Of a DNA stretch of 64,000 bases, positions 41,431 through 50,655 are shown piece after piece. The position numbers were made by a program, and so were the translations under genes. The stretch's first letter is position 1; every line of letters begins with the position of its first letter. The stretch is taken from positions 32,000 to 95,999 of the forward strand of contig NZ_PBYA01000016.1 in the NCBI RefSeq assembly GCF_002729955.1, given 5' to 3'. Under the pieces are notes generated by a model. It was not told the DNA's origin. It searched no databases and worked only from the letters and a program-made list of their open reading frames with translations. Origin of the DNA: Salinisphaera sp. (GTDB lineage: Bacteria; Pseudomonadota; Gammaproteobacteria; Nevskiales; Salinisphaeraceae).

Positions 41431-42657
41431 CTAGACATAGAAGTCCAGATCTTCCTGGTGCTTGAGCAAATCACGCAGCTGATGCGGATTGTCGCCAAAA
41501 AAGAACACCAGGCCCCAGTGGGTACCGAAGGCGGTACGCTTGGTGACGGTATCCTGCAGCGGTGCGGTCAGCTCGTGGAAATCGAAGTAGGGATGCTCTT
41601 CGGTTTCCTTCGGGATCTCGAGCTTGCTGACCACGCGCTTGCGCGGGTACACGCCAAAGCAGCCGGCGTAGCCCTGTGCACCCGTGACCGGCTCGGGGAA
41701 GAACGCATCGATCTCCTCCTGCTTGGTCTTCGGGTCCATGACCAGAATCGTGGCCTGATAGGCGTTGAAGCCGTAGGCACGTTCGATCAGCTCGAAAGCC
41801 TTGAAGCCCGGCGGACGATAGGCCACCTCGCCAAAGTACATGGTGCCATCGGAGGTCACGAAGTACTCGGGATGAATCTGGCCGAACTTGATATCGAAGG
41901 TCTTGATGAGCTTTTCGATTTCCTGGGTAATCAGGTGGCGCCAGCTCTCCAGCTCCGGCGTCGCCGGCACGAAGACCGAGTAACCCAGGGTCACGTACTC
42001 GGAGATGTTCAGGAACTGGATCTTGCCGTCCCAGATCCACGCTTCGACCGCGAATTCCCAGCCATCGAGATGGCTTTCCATGAGCAGCGGATATTCGCTG
42101 TCCGGAATCGAGTCGATCTCCTCGGCCGACTTGATCATGCGATGGCCGAGACAGCCTGCCTTGTCGAAGGCCTTGAGATGGATCGGATCTTCCGGGTCAC
42201 CGTCGAGCTTGAGCAGGGTCTGGTTCACACGCTTGAAGAAACGATAGACGTCGTCCTTCTCGTGCGCTTCCTCGAAGATACCCACGCGGATACCGCCCAA
42301 CTGCGCACGACGCTTCATCAGCGCCTTGTCACGGAACAGCACCGCCTGACCATGCAGACGCGGATTGTCCATGAGTACGGAGTTGATCGCGCCGGCCCAT
42401 TCCACCGTTTCCTCGAACAGCGGGATGGCGACATCGACGCCCTCATCCTTAAGCTTTTCCGCGATTTCCATCGAGCGGTCGTTCAAACGCTCGAAATTCC
42501 ACGGAATATACGGAATATCGTGTTGTTTACAGTAGTCTTCTGCCCAATCAGGAGCGACGACCACATAGCGTCGATCGAAGCGATCCGCCGCTTCAACCGC
42601 ACCCAACGACCAACCCAGCAGGGCGACATAACCCTTTTCGGGATTTTTCTCGGCCAT
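41431..42657 (-). CDS. ATP-grasp domain protein (carboxylate-amine/thiol ligase-like)
   Basis: 408 residues. An N-terminal Rossmann-like part (YVALLGWSLGAVEAADRFDRRYVVVAPDW) is followed by the ATP-grasp fold. LHLKAFDK-type and YPLLMESHLDGWEFAVEAW segments match the nucleotide-gripping strands, and FGQIHPEYFVTSDGTMYFGEVAYRPPGFKAFELI carries the metal-binding E/N-type residues, as in PurK/CarB-like proteins. A distal domain (DPKTKQEEIDAFFPEP to the C-terminus) is of unknown type. I use ATG 42657 because AGGAG lies 5 bp upstream, too close to the GTG at 42663. Function is unknown. It faces the papain-like gene; a link between the two is possible but unproven. The 297-bp gap upstream (42658-42954) shows no gene. 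Confidence 0.8.
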   Translation of the reverse strand: MAEKNPEKGYVALLGWSLGAVEAADRFDRRYVVVAPDWAEDYCKQHDIPYIPWNFERLNDRSMEIAEKLKDEGVDVAIPLFEETVEWAGAINSVLMDNPRLHGQAVLFRDKALMKRRAQLGGIRVGIFEEAHEKDDVYRFFKRVNQTLLKLDGDPEDPIHLKAFDKAGCLGHRMIKSAEEIDSIPDSEYPLLMESHLDGWEFAVEAWIWDGKIQFLNISEYVTLGYSVFVPATPELESWRHLITQEIEKLIKTFDIKFGQIHPEYFVTSDGTMYFGEVAYRPPGFKAFELIERAYGFNAYQATILVMDPKTKQEEIDAFFPEPVTGAQGYAGCFGVYPRKRVVSKLEIPKETEEHPYFDFHELTAPLQDTVTKRTAFGTHWGLVFFFGDNPHQLRDLLKHQEDLDFYV

Positions 42658-42954
42658 AAACACTCCTAATCAGGAAATACGAAAAATACAGGCCACTGAC
42701 CATAGCATACCGATCGGTAGAGCCCACCCCGCGCGGCCCGCAAACCCCCTGTTCATGAGTTCTGCGCGCGCTTGACAAAGGCTTCCGACACGGCGCCAAC
42801 GCCTGTTGTACCCCAAAAACCGAGCCGTGTATCGCACGTTTTCGTGGTGTAACGCGATTGGGCCGATGCCGGCCCTGTATCGACAGCTCGCCGCCGCCCC
42901 ACTGGCGCAGCGTTTGAGTGTCTATCAGGAGGTACGCGCGTCAGGCCGGCCAAC

Positions 42955-43890
42955 CTACCCCTCGAGCGGCCAAAGCCGTGCGGCCCCGCGCACGCCCGAG
43001 GCGTCACCGTGGGCGGCGGCCACCAGCGGCGTATCGATATGCTCGGCGAAGGCATGCTGAGCCCAGATCTTGGGGACCTCGCTGTACAGCCAGCGAATTT
43101 GCGACAGCCCGCCACCGACCACGATCACTTCCGGGTCGAGAATATTCACGATCATCGCCATCGACCGCGCCACCCGTTGCAGCCAGGCCTTGAGCGTCGC
43201 CCCGGCCAGGCGCTCGCCGGCTTCGGCGCGTTCGACGATCGCCTGGGCCGGTATGTTGTAACCGCCACGCCGAACATGATCGGCAGTCATCCCCGGCCCC
43301 GAGATCCAGGCTTCCAGACAGCTGTCCAGACCGCACCAGCAGCGCGGGGGTTGGCGCACTTCCGCGGCAGTCGCCCACGGCAGGCAGGTATGCCCCCATT
43401 CGCCGGCGAGCCCGTTACGCCCGGTAATCAACTGGCCATCGATGACCACGCCGCCGCCGACGCCAGTGCCGAGAATCACGCCGAACACATTGCGATGGTC
43501 GGCGGCCGCGCCATCGCGTGCTTCCGAGAGCGCCAGACAGTCGGCATCGTTGGCAAGACGCACCTCGCGTGCGAGCGCGCGCTCGAGATCGGCCCCGAGG
43601 GTACGGCCGTTCAGGCACTGGGAGTTGGCGTTGCGCAGCCGTCCCGTCGCCGGCAGCACGCTGCCCGGCGTACCCACGCCCAGGCGCAGACCCTGTGCGC
43701 CCACTTCATTCTCAAGCGCCATGACCAGATCGATGATCGCTTCCAGCGTGGCGTTATAGCCACTTTCCGGGGTATCGACCCGACGTTCGGCACGGACCTG
43801 ATCCTCGCCGTCGAGCACGATGCCGGCGATCTTCGTACCGCCCAGGTCGATGCCCAGGCGTAAACGCGCATTGTCCTGGTTCTGGCTCAT
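42955..43890 (-). CDS. ROK-family sugar kinase (fructokinase-like)
   Basis: 311 residues. ATP-binding LGIDLGGTKIAGIVLDG opens the protein, then GVGTPGSV, CLNGRTLGADLERAL, ANDADCLALSE with the catalytic Asp, and VILGTGVGGGVVIDGQL. The zinc motif reads GEWGHTCLPW ... CWCGLDSCLEAWISGPG, where His and three Cys are as in E. coli Mak and NagK. These enzymes phosphorylate fructose, mannose or N-acetylglucosamine; the CxCGxxxCxEAWxSGP context is nearest to Mak-type fructokinase. It is preceded by no sugar transporter, so the physiological substrate is open. Confidence 0.85.
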   Translation of the reverse strand: MSQNQDNARLRLGIDLGGTKIAGIVLDGEDQVRAERRVDTPESGYNATLEAIIDLVMALENEVGAQGLRLGVGTPGSVLPATGRLRNANSQCLNGRTLGADLERALAREVRLANDADCLALSEARDGAAADHRNVFGVILGTGVGGGVVIDGQLITGRNGLAGEWGHTCLPWATAAEVRQPPRCWCGLDSCLEAWISGPGMTADHVRRGGYNIPAQAIVERAEAGERLAGATLKAWLQRVARSMAMIVNILDPEVIVVGGGLSQIRWLYSEVPKIWAQHAFAEHIDTPLVAAAHGDASGVRGAARLWPLEG

Positions 43891-43971
43891 GTCACGCTCG
43901 CGTCAAGAAACGGGCGCAGGCTCGTGCGTACGAGGCCGGGTGAAACGACACGCGCATTCGGAGATAGACTC

Positions 43972-44079
43972 ATGATTCGCCAGCAGCTCAGATTGGTCGG
44001 CTATATTATCGTGACACGGCTCGTCGTGGGGGCCGTGCCCTTCGGGCAGGTGGATGCCCTGCGAGAGCGCCATCGCTGA
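43972..44079 (+). CDS. Possible 35-residue small membrane peptide (low confidence)
   Basis: A short frame with GGAGA 8 bp before its ATG encodes MIRQQLRLVGYIIVTRLVVG followed by a polar tail ending RERHR. One hydrophobic helix is possible. No homologue is known to me and the codon pattern is not decisive, so it may be chance. Confidence 0.2.
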   Translation: MIRQQLRLVGYIIVTRLVVGAVPFGQVDALRERHR

Positions 44080-44106
44080 TGCCCGCCCCGGCGGCTTGAG
44101 CCGGGC

Positions 44107-44967
44107 TTAATCGACGGCGGCGGCCAGCAACGCGGCGCAGTCGTCGTCGAGCTTGTGGGTGATCAGATCATCCGCACGCGTACGCCCCTGGTTGATCGCC
44201 ATGATCGGCAGACCGCGTACGGCCGCCTCCCGCACGAAGCGAAAGCCGGACCACACCATCAGCGACGAGCCCACGACCAGCACGGCCTCGGCTCGGGCCA
44301 GCCCGGCCCAGGCTCGGGCGACCGTCTTTTTCGGCACCGCGCCGCCGAAGAAAACCACGTCCGGCTTGAGAATGCCGCCACAGACCGGGCAGTCCGGTAC
44401 GACAAAGCGTTCGTAATCGACGTCGCCCAGTTCGATATCGCCGTCTGGCCGAATGGCATCGCTATCGTGCAGCCAGCCGCTATTAGCTTCGATGAGCATT
44501 TCCTGGACGCGATTACGGGACAGGCGGGTATCGCAGGCCAGACACACCACGCGGTCGAGGCGCCCATGCAGATCGATCACGCCGCGATTGCCGGCCACGC
44601 GGTGCAGGCCATCGACGTTCTGGGTCAATAACGTACCGATATGGCCGGCCGCGCCCAGTCTGTACAGCGCATCGTGGGCGGCATTCGGCCGCGCTCGGGC
44701 CACCGCCGGCCAGCCCGCCATGCTGCGGGCCCAGTAGCGCCGGCGCTTGGCCGGCTGGCTGACGAAGGCTGCGTGCTGGATGGGCGTTGCGCCTTTCCAG
44801 CCGCCGTCGCGGTCGCGATAGTCGGGAATACCCGAATGCGTACTGATGCCTGCGCCAGTCAACACGAACAGCCGCCGGTTGGCATCCAGGAACGCGCGCA
44901 GTGCGTCCACGTGGTCGGCCCGTGGCCCCTGTTCAGTCGTCGCTAGCAGTTCGTCCGGAATCTTCAT
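44107..44967 (-). CDS. SIR2-family NAD-dependent protein deacylase (class II sirtuin)
   Basis: 286 residues. FVLTGAGISTHSGIPDYRDRDGGWKG is the NAD site, LLTQNVDGLHRVAG contains the invariant TQNVDxLH, IDLHGRL carries the catalytic His, and the zinc-binding pairs are CLAC and CPVC. KPDVVFFGGAVPKK and VVGSSLMVWSGFRFV complete the pattern. The overall match is to SIRT4-like class II sirtuins, which remove acyl groups from lysines using NAD+. The gene overlaps the HAD phosphatase by 4 bp, so the two are co-transcribed. Confidence 0.92.
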   Translation of the reverse strand: MKIPDELLATTEQGPRADHVDALRAFLDANRRLFVLTGAGISTHSGIPDYRDRDGGWKGATPIQHAAFVSQPAKRRRYWARSMAGWPAVARARPNAAHDALYRLGAAGHIGTLLTQNVDGLHRVAGNRGVIDLHGRLDRVVCLACDTRLSRNRVQEMLIEANSGWLHDSDAIRPDGDIELGDVDYERFVVPDCPVCGGILKPDVVFFGGAVPKKTVARAWAGLARAEAVLVVGSSLMVWSGFRFVREAAVRGLPIMAINQGRTRADDLITHKLDDDCAALLAAAVD

Positions 44968-45605
44968 GTGCCGGCCTCCACGCCGAGCGCTGCGAAGTCT
45001 TCACGCAGACGATCGATCCCTTCGAAATGCAGCGCCTGCCAGCCGGCCGCCTTCGCGCCGTCGACGTTGATCTGGCGGTCGTCGATGAGCATACAGGCCG
45101 CCGCAGGCGCGCCGAGCGCGGCCGCGACATGGGCAAAGCCCTGTGGATCGGGCTTGGCAAAGCCGATTTCCTGCGAGGCGAAGGCGCGTTCGAGGACAGA
45201 GAAGAAGCGAAAATGCCGCTGCATGTAGCGCCAGTGCACGGCATTGGTGTTGCTGTAGCAGGCAAGCCGATGATGCCGCGCGAGCTGCTGCATGAAGGCC
45301 ACCATCTCGGCGCTTTCGCCGCGCAGCATCGATTCCAGTTCGGCGGTGAGAGTGGCCGCCTCAAGCGGTTTGCCGAGACTGTCGTTCAGCGCGGCATGAA
45401 AACCGGCCTCGTTAAGTTCGCCGGTCTGGAAACGCTCGGCAATCGAATACGGCCGCTCGGTGAAACGCTCTCTGAGCAGCTCGGCAAGCTGCTGCGTGGG
45501 GGTTTCGCTACGGCGCGACAGTTTGTCGAGGGTGACCTCGGCAGGCTGAACGTCGACCACGACGCCGCCCAGGTCGAACACCAGCCAGTCAATGGAATGC
45601 TTCAT
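44964..45605 (-). CDS. HAD-superfamily hydrolase (subfamily IA)
   Basis: 213 residues from ATG 45605. Motif I is WLVFDLGGVVVDV (nucleophile Asp with GGVVVD, as in YihX-type alpha-glucose-1-phosphatases), motif II is ACYSNTNAVHW, motif III lysine lies in IGFAKPDPQGF, and motif IV is CMLIDDRQINVDGAKAAGW. Likely substrates are small phosphate esters. The frame is open 41 codons upstream, but MKHSIDW is the natural start. The stop overlaps the sirtuin start. Confidence 0.85.
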   Translation of the reverse strand: MKHSIDWLVFDLGGVVVDVQPAEVTLDKLSRRSETPTQQLAELLRERFTERPYSIAERFQTGELNEAGFHAALNDSLGKPLEAATLTAELESMLRGESAEMVAFMQQLARHHRLACYSNTNAVHWRYMQRHFRFFSVLERAFASQEIGFAKPDPQGFAHVAAALGAPAAACMLIDDRQINVDGAKAAGWQALHFEGIDRLREDFAALGVEAGT

Positions 45606-45718
45606 TGCGCCCAGTCTACGCAAATCGTCATGACCCCGATGCGTCATTATGGGCCCCGGCATGAGCATCGATCGGTCGGGTCGATGATTCGACATGCGCT
45701 TTGGTGCAAGCTTGCACC

Positions 45719-46273
45719 ATGCGCCCACGTCACATCCGCTCGACCGCCCTGCTCGTCGTTGCCCTACTCGGCGGCTGTAGCCTGCGAGCGCCTGTGCCGA
45801 GCGCCGCGCTGGCGGTCGGCAGCCAGCTCGAACTCACCCGCGATCTGCGAGTCCCGCCGCGGCGCTGGAGCGTTTATTTTCAGGAGGGTGAGGCGCGTCG
45901 TTTTGGTGGCATCGATAGCTGGCGCGGCTATTGTGAACTCAAGGTCCACGGTCCCAAACCCCAACCGCAGACGATCGAGGCCGGCGTATTCGAAGTGACT
46001 GCGAGCGATCAATACATCGACCGCACGGCGTCCCGCGAAATCCACGTGGCCGCCAGCGCGCCGGTTCAGCTGGCACTGGGCGAACGCCGAGACTGGAACT
46101 ATGTCACCGAACTGGCGCTGGCGAGCAGCACGCAGCCCGATATCCGTGCCTTTACCTGTCCCCGCCGGCAGGAGGCCCGGCTCGGCCGCTTCATGTCGCT
46201 GGCCGAGACGCGGGCCGCCGTGGGCACTTATCTGAAGCTGAAACCGGCCTCAGCTATCGGCGTCGAGCAGTGA
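45719..46273 (+). CDS. Putative lipoprotein
   Basis: 184 residues. The signal peptide ends in the lipobox LLGGC (lipidated Cys at residue 20), so the mature protein is anchored to the inner or outer membrane from the periplasmic side. The mature chain contains WSVYFQEGEARRFGGIDSWRGYCELKVHG and an extended beta-type pattern. ATG 45719 was preferred to the upstream ATG 45701. Its 3' end overlaps the converging ACBP gene by 24 bp. No family is recognised. Confidence 0.7.
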   Translation: MRPRHIRSTALLVVALLGGCSLRAPVPSAALAVGSQLELTRDLRVPPRRWSVYFQEGEARRFGGIDSWRGYCELKVHGPKPQPQTIEAGVFEVTASDQYIDRTASREIHVAASAPVQLALGERRDWNYVTELALASSTQPDIRAFTCPRRQEARLGRFMSLAETRAAVGTYLKLKPASAIGVEQ

Positions 46274-46519
46274 GTTAACCTTGTCGATATAAGCCTGCAT
46301 GGCCGTACCGCTATCCATGCCTTCGAGCTTTGCCCAGGCGTCGTACTTGGCGCGGCCCTTGAAGTCGGTCATGCCCGGGCGTTTGCCTTCGACATCCCCG
46401 GCCGTGGCCTGCTTGTAGTGCGCATACAGCGCGAGCAGATCGTCGTTCTTGGGTCGCGACGACAGCGTCTCGACGTCCTTCTGGGCCTGCTCGAAACGCG
46501 ACTTGAGGTCTTCTGCCAT
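46250..46519 (-). CDS. Acyl-CoA-binding protein
   Basis: 89 residues, the classical ACBP size. MAEDLKSRFEQAQKDVETL, LLALYAHYKQATAGDVEGKRPGMTDFKGRAKYDAWAKLEGM and AYIDKVNSLL reproduce the four-helix family, with the conserved YxxYKQA and KxxAW segments that bind the CoA moiety. It would sequester long-chain acyl-CoA in the cytoplasm. AAGGAGATAAG is a near-ideal ribosome-binding site. ACBP is common in eukaryotes but patchy in bacteria. Confidence 0.9.
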   Translation of the reverse strand: MAEDLKSRFEQAQKDVETLSSRPKNDDLLALYAHYKQATAGDVEGKRPGMTDFKGRAKYDAWAKLEGMDSGTAMQAYIDKVNSLLDADS

Positions 46520-46707
46520 GCTTATCTCCTTGAGGCCGGCACTATGAGCGGTTACACCGCGTTCACACCGGCGATCCTGCCCGTGCAGGCGCCGATGCGC
46601 GCGGTTGTTCAATGCTACACGAGCGACGGCGCGCGTCGTACACAAACCCGGCGCTAAAAGCCGGTTATCACGCCCCGACCGCCCGTTCCCGGTCGCAAAC
46701 CCTCTTG

Positions 46708-47238
46708 CTAGGCGTGCTGTCGCCGCTGCCAGGTCATGAATCGATGGGCCGGCGTATCGGCCGTGGCGTCCACGCGTTGTTCGTAGACGAGCTGCCAGTC
46801 GTCCCAGTCGATGGCCGGAAACCAGGTATCGCCGGTGTAACGCGCCTCGATCCTTGTGATCTGCAGCGTGGTCGCGCGTGCGAGCGTCAGCCCGTAGACC
46901 TGGGCACCGCCGATCACCATCAGCTCGGCCGCGCCGTCGCCCGCGGCGATACCGATGGCCTGTTCGACATCGGCCACGCACTCGACCCCCTGGGCATCGA
47001 AGCCCGCATCCCGCGTGAGCACGAGGTTGCGGCGCTTGGGCAACGCCCGGCCGATGGATTCGTAGGTGCGCCGCCCCATGAGGATGGGCTTGTTGAGCGT
47101 CTGCTGCTTGAACCAGCGCAGATCATCCGGGATATGCCAGGGCATGCCGCCGTCGGCGCCAATCACGCCATTCTCATCCATGGCTGCGATGAGGCTCAGG
47201 CGGACATCGGCGGGCGATAGATCGTTTGCGGTGGACAT
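46708..47238 (-). CDS. folA: Dihydrofolate reductase
   Basis: 176 residues. LSLIAAMDENGVIGADGGMPWHIPDDLRWFKQQTLNKPILMGRRTYESIG is diagnostic (the acidic residue in the PDDL segment is catalytic), followed by RRNLVLTRD, VIGGAQVYGLTL and a C-terminal beta pair. It reduces dihydrofolate with NADPH for thymidylate and purine synthesis. It is about 4 kb from thyA rather than adjacent to it as in some relatives. Confidence 0.95.
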   Translation of the reverse strand: MSTANDLSPADVRLSLIAAMDENGVIGADGGMPWHIPDDLRWFKQQTLNKPILMGRRTYESIGRALPKRRNLVLTRDAGFDAQGVECVADVEQAIGIAAGDGAAELMVIGGAQVYGLTLARATTLQITRIEARYTGDTWFPAIDWDDWQLVYEQRVDATADTPAHRFMTWQRRQHA

Positions 47239-47291
47239 GTCTTGCTCAGTCGGTCGAAAAGATTAGCGCCTGGCCGCAACGCGATCCCGGT

Positions 47292-48827
47292 TCAATCGGC
47301 GTCACTGCCAGCCTGTTCGGACAGGTTTCGCAGCTCCAGGATAAACCGGGTGCCGGTGGCATCGGTATGCTCGATACGCAGATCGCCGCCATGCCGGCGA
47401 CAGATACGCCGGCATAACGACAGGCCGATACCCATACCGTGATCGCCGGCGTGGCCCGCTTCGCGCCGAAACGGCTGGAACGCCAGGGCCTGAGACTCGA
47501 TGCCGCGGGCATTGTCTTCGTAGTGGATGATTGTGGCAGCGTCACCGGCCTGGGTGGAATCGACGCGGATACGAATCCGCGGTGTCGCCTGCGCTCGGCG
47601 GTAGCGAATGCTGTTGTCGACGAGGTTCTGGAACAGTGCGCGCAGCTGTGCGCCGTCACCACGTATCGTGCCGAGCCTTTCTATTTCGAACTCTGCGCCG
47701 TGCTCCTCGATGAGCAGCGCCAGATCGGCGCGTACATCGTCGACCACCGTGTTCAGATCCAGGGTTTCAACCTGGGCGGCCGCGGTATCGATACGGGCCA
47801 GGCGCAGCATGCCGCCGATCATGTTCTGCATGCGATCCGCCGCCGAGCGTAACGCGGTGAGCTGTTTGCGGCCGTCGTCGCTCATGCGCGGGGCTTCCGC
47901 GGTCTGCAGCTGGCGTGCGTTGTGCTGCATCTTGCGCAGGGGTTCGCGTAAATCGTGGGCCGCGGCGATCACGCCGGCGCGGTCGCTGGCACGATCGAGC
48001 GGTACGCGCGGGGAAATGGTATCGGGGTCTGGCGAGGCCTGGGCATCGAATACCTCGATCAACAGAGTGAAACCGTTCAATCGGCCGCCCGCGCCACGCA
48101 GCGGCAGCAGACGGGCCGTACGCACCGGCGCCGCCGTGCTGGCCGGCCTTACATCGAGACTGATTGGGGCCGCCGAACGCACAGCGCGATGAAATATCAC
48201 CGGCCAGCTCGCGTCGTTGCGCAGTTCGACACAGACCGCGATGCCGCGGCCAAGCGTGTCTTCGGCGTCACACGCCAGCCAGCGCGCCGCGCTTTCGCCC
48301 AGGCCGGCAATACGGCCGGCCAGATCGATACCGATCCAGGCCGGCTCGTCAGTCGCACGGGTCAGGTTGAGCCGATGCGCGGCCAACAGGTTTTCGTTTG
48401 CATTGACCGCGTCGGCCGCGCCCCGCGGGCCCGTCGCGCGCAGCAGCACGATAAAGCCAACGACGTCGTCGTTGTCGTTGGTACGCGGGCACAGATCGAG
48501 CGTACAAAGCCGGCGCTGGCCGATGCGCGTTATCAGCGCCGCCTCGAAGCGGGCCCGCCCGCGCGAACTGGCTTCAAACAGTGCCTGAGGCAACTCGGCT
48601 TCGAAACGTCGCTCTTCGGGCAACAACGTCTCGAGACGCTGGCCCTCGACCTGGGCGGCCATATGACCGAGCAGTCTCTCGGCGCTGGAATGCCACTGTT
48701 CGATCACGCCCGCGCTGTCGAGCAGGCATAGCGCGGCGTCGGGTATCTGTTCGAGCAACAGCGTGAGCGCTGCCGCACCGACTGACGGGTCGTTCGAATC
48801 GGCTGGGCTGCGGCCTGTCGATGTCAT
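47292..48827 (-). CDS. PAS-domain sensor histidine kinase
   Basis: 511 residues with no membrane span. Two PAS-like regions (~20-140, ALCLLDSAGVIEQWHSSAERLLGH, and ~150-265) precede the dimerisation helix with AAHDLREPLRKMQHNARQL (His in AHDLREPL). The ATPase domain has LFQNLVDNSIRYRRAQ (N-box), YEDNARGI and HGMGIGLSLCRRICRRHGGDL. The gene starts 30 bp after the REC-GGDEF-EAL gene, in the same operon, so the two are likely partners. The input signal is unknown. Confidence 0.88.
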   Translation of the reverse strand: MTSTGRSPADSNDPSVGAAALTLLLEQIPDAALCLLDSAGVIEQWHSSAERLLGHMAAQVEGQRLETLLPEERRFEAELPQALFEASSRGRARFEAALITRIGQRRLCTLDLCPRTNDNDDVVGFIVLLRATGPRGAADAVNANENLLAAHRLNLTRATDEPAWIGIDLAGRIAGLGESAARWLACDAEDTLGRGIAVCVELRNDASWPVIFHRAVRSAAPISLDVRPASTAAPVRTARLLPLRGAGGRLNGFTLLIEVFDAQASPDPDTISPRVPLDRASDRAGVIAAAHDLREPLRKMQHNARQLQTAEAPRMSDDGRKQLTALRSAADRMQNMIGGMLRLARIDTAAAQVETLDLNTVVDDVRADLALLIEEHGAEFEIERLGTIRGDGAQLRALFQNLVDNSIRYRRAQATPRIRIRVDSTQAGDAATIIHYEDNARGIESQALAFQPFRREAGHAGDHGMGIGLSLCRRICRRHGGDLRIEHTDATGTRFILELRNLSEQAGSDAD

Positions 48828-48857
48828 GCGACACCATCCCTGCCGAACGAACGGTGG

Positions 48858-50582
48858 TTAATGATAAAACGCGCTGGCCGGCATGGCGTGCTGGAGCAGA
48901 CGCGTACAGTCCGCCACTGCCAGGCCGGGCGCATAGAAAAAGCCCTGTCCGAACGCGCACTTGTTGTCCACGAGGAACTGCCGCTGGGCGCTGGTTTCCA
49001 CGCCCTCGGCGACCACGCGCAGGCCGAGGCTGGCGCCGAGCGCGATGATCGCCCGCGCCATGGCCCGATCGCGGCTGTTGTCGGATACGCCATGCAAGAA
49101 GCTCAAGTCGATCTTGAGTGAATCCACCGGCAGCCGGGTGAGATAGCTCAAGGAGGAATAACCTTTGCCGAAGTCGTCTATAACGACCTGAACGCCCAAT
49201 TGCTTGAGCTGTTCCACCAGCGGATTGGTATCGTCGGGCCCCAGGATGAGCGCGTTCTCGGTGAATTCGAGTTCCAGCAAGTGAGCCGGCATGGCCATGG
49301 TGTCGATGAGTTGTCGCACCATGGGCAGAAAGTCTTCGTCACGGGCATGCTGGGAGGACACGTTGACGGCCAGCACGACGTCTGCGTCCAGCACGCCCGC
49401 ATCGCGCCAGTTCAGGTACTGGCGACAGGCCGTGGTCAGCGCCCAGCGGGTGAACGCGCGAATACAGCCACGGGATTCGGCCATGGGTACGAACTCGTCC
49501 GGCGAAATGGGCCCGAGCCGCGGATGGTTCCAACGGGCCAGCGCCTCCAGGCCGACAATCCGTCCGGAGCCGAGATCGAACTGCGGCTGATAGACCAGAT
49601 GCAGTTCGCTGGCCTCGATCGCGGCATGCAGCTCGTTGTCCAAGCCGGGGCGCGCCCGGGCACGGGCATCGTTTTCGCCGTCGAACCAGTGCACGGTATC
49701 GCGCCCGCCCTGCTTGGCCAGATACATCGCCGCATCGGCGTTGTTGATCAGCGTCCCGGCGTCCTTGCCATCGTGCGGATACATCGCGACCCCGATCGAA
49801 ATCGTTACGAAGATGCGATGCGTATCGATGATGATCGGCTCGCGAAACGTTCGCAGCACGGCCCCGACCAGGGCCTCGACTTCGGCGCGGTCGTCGCTGT
49901 CGATGACCGCTACGAACTCATCGCCGCCAATACGCGCAAGCAAGGGGTGCGTGTCGCAGACGCTCTTGAGCCGGCTGGCGGAGGTATAAAGCGCCTGATC
50001 GCCGACACCATGGCCGAGACTGTCGTTGATCGATTTGAAGCCATCGAGGTCGAAATAGATCACTGCGAACGGGTGGCTTTCTGACACCGGGCGTTCGAGC
50101 ATGTACTGCAGACGCTCGAGAAGTACCGCCCGGTTGAATAGCCCGGTCACCGGATCATGACGCGCCAGGTAGCTGAATTTACGCTGATTCTCGTAGTGCT
50201 GGAGCAGATAACGGATCGTGCGCTCCAGCAGCGTCGCGTTGATCTCGCCCTTGGGCAGAAACTCCGCGGCACCTGCTTCCATGACCGCGACGTCGATCTC
50301 GTAATCGTCGTGGCCGGTCAGTACCACGATAGGCGCATTCAGCGCCGCGGCCGCCGGGCTGCGCAACAGATCCAGTCCGGTTCGCCCGCCGAGCTGATAG
50401 TCGAGCAGGCAGATGTCGAAGCCGCCATTGGCGAGCGCCGCCAGCCCTTGCTCGTAGCTGCCGGCCATGGTCACGGCATAGCGATGCCGCGCGCCCGAGT
50501 GCAACAGCTCGGCCAGCCACGCGCGATCCTCGGGATCGTTGTCGATGACAAGTACGCGTACGGTTCGAGATCGAGACATCAA
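48858..50582 (-). CDS. REC-GGDEF-EAL cyclic-di-GMP signalling protein
   Basis: 574 residues. The receiver (~8-125) has RVLVIDNDPEDRAW, the phosphoacceptor in FDICLLDYQLGGRTG and LPKGEIN. The GGDEF domain (~145-300) retains LLARIGGDEFVAVIDSDD and DPVTGLFNRAVLLERL. The EAL domain (~310-565) has GLEALARWNHP, VIDDFGKGYSSLSYLTRLPVDSLKID and EGVETSAQRQFL, so both synthase and phosphodiesterase motifs look intact. Activity is probably switched by phosphorylation from the downstream histidine kinase. Confidence 0.93.
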   Translation of the reverse strand: MMSRSRTVRVLVIDNDPEDRAWLAELLHSGARHRYAVTMAGSYEQGLAALANGGFDICLLDYQLGGRTGLDLLRSPAAAALNAPIVVLTGHDDYEIDVAVMEAGAAEFLPKGEINATLLERTIRYLLQHYENQRKFSYLARHDPVTGLFNRAVLLERLQYMLERPVSESHPFAVIYFDLDGFKSINDSLGHGVGDQALYTSASRLKSVCDTHPLLARIGGDEFVAVIDSDDRAEVEALVGAVLRTFREPIIIDTHRIFVTISIGVAMYPHDGKDAGTLINNADAAMYLAKQGGRDTVHWFDGENDARARARPGLDNELHAAIEASELHLVYQPQFDLGSGRIVGLEALARWNHPRLGPISPDEFVPMAESRGCIRAFTRWALTTACRQYLNWRDAGVLDADVVLAVNVSSQHARDEDFLPMVRQLIDTMAMPAHLLELEFTENALILGPDDTNPLVEQLKQLGVQVVIDDFGKGYSSLSYLTRLPVDSLKIDLSFLHGVSDNSRDRAMARAIIALGASLGLRVVAEGVETSAQRQFLVDNKCAFGQGFFYAPGLAVADCTRLLQHAMPASAFYH

Positions 50583-50655
50583 GTCATGCCACTTTTAGCC
50601 GATTTCGCCGCAGTTTAGCGTATATACACTGCCATTTAGCGGCGTTTCAAGCACG

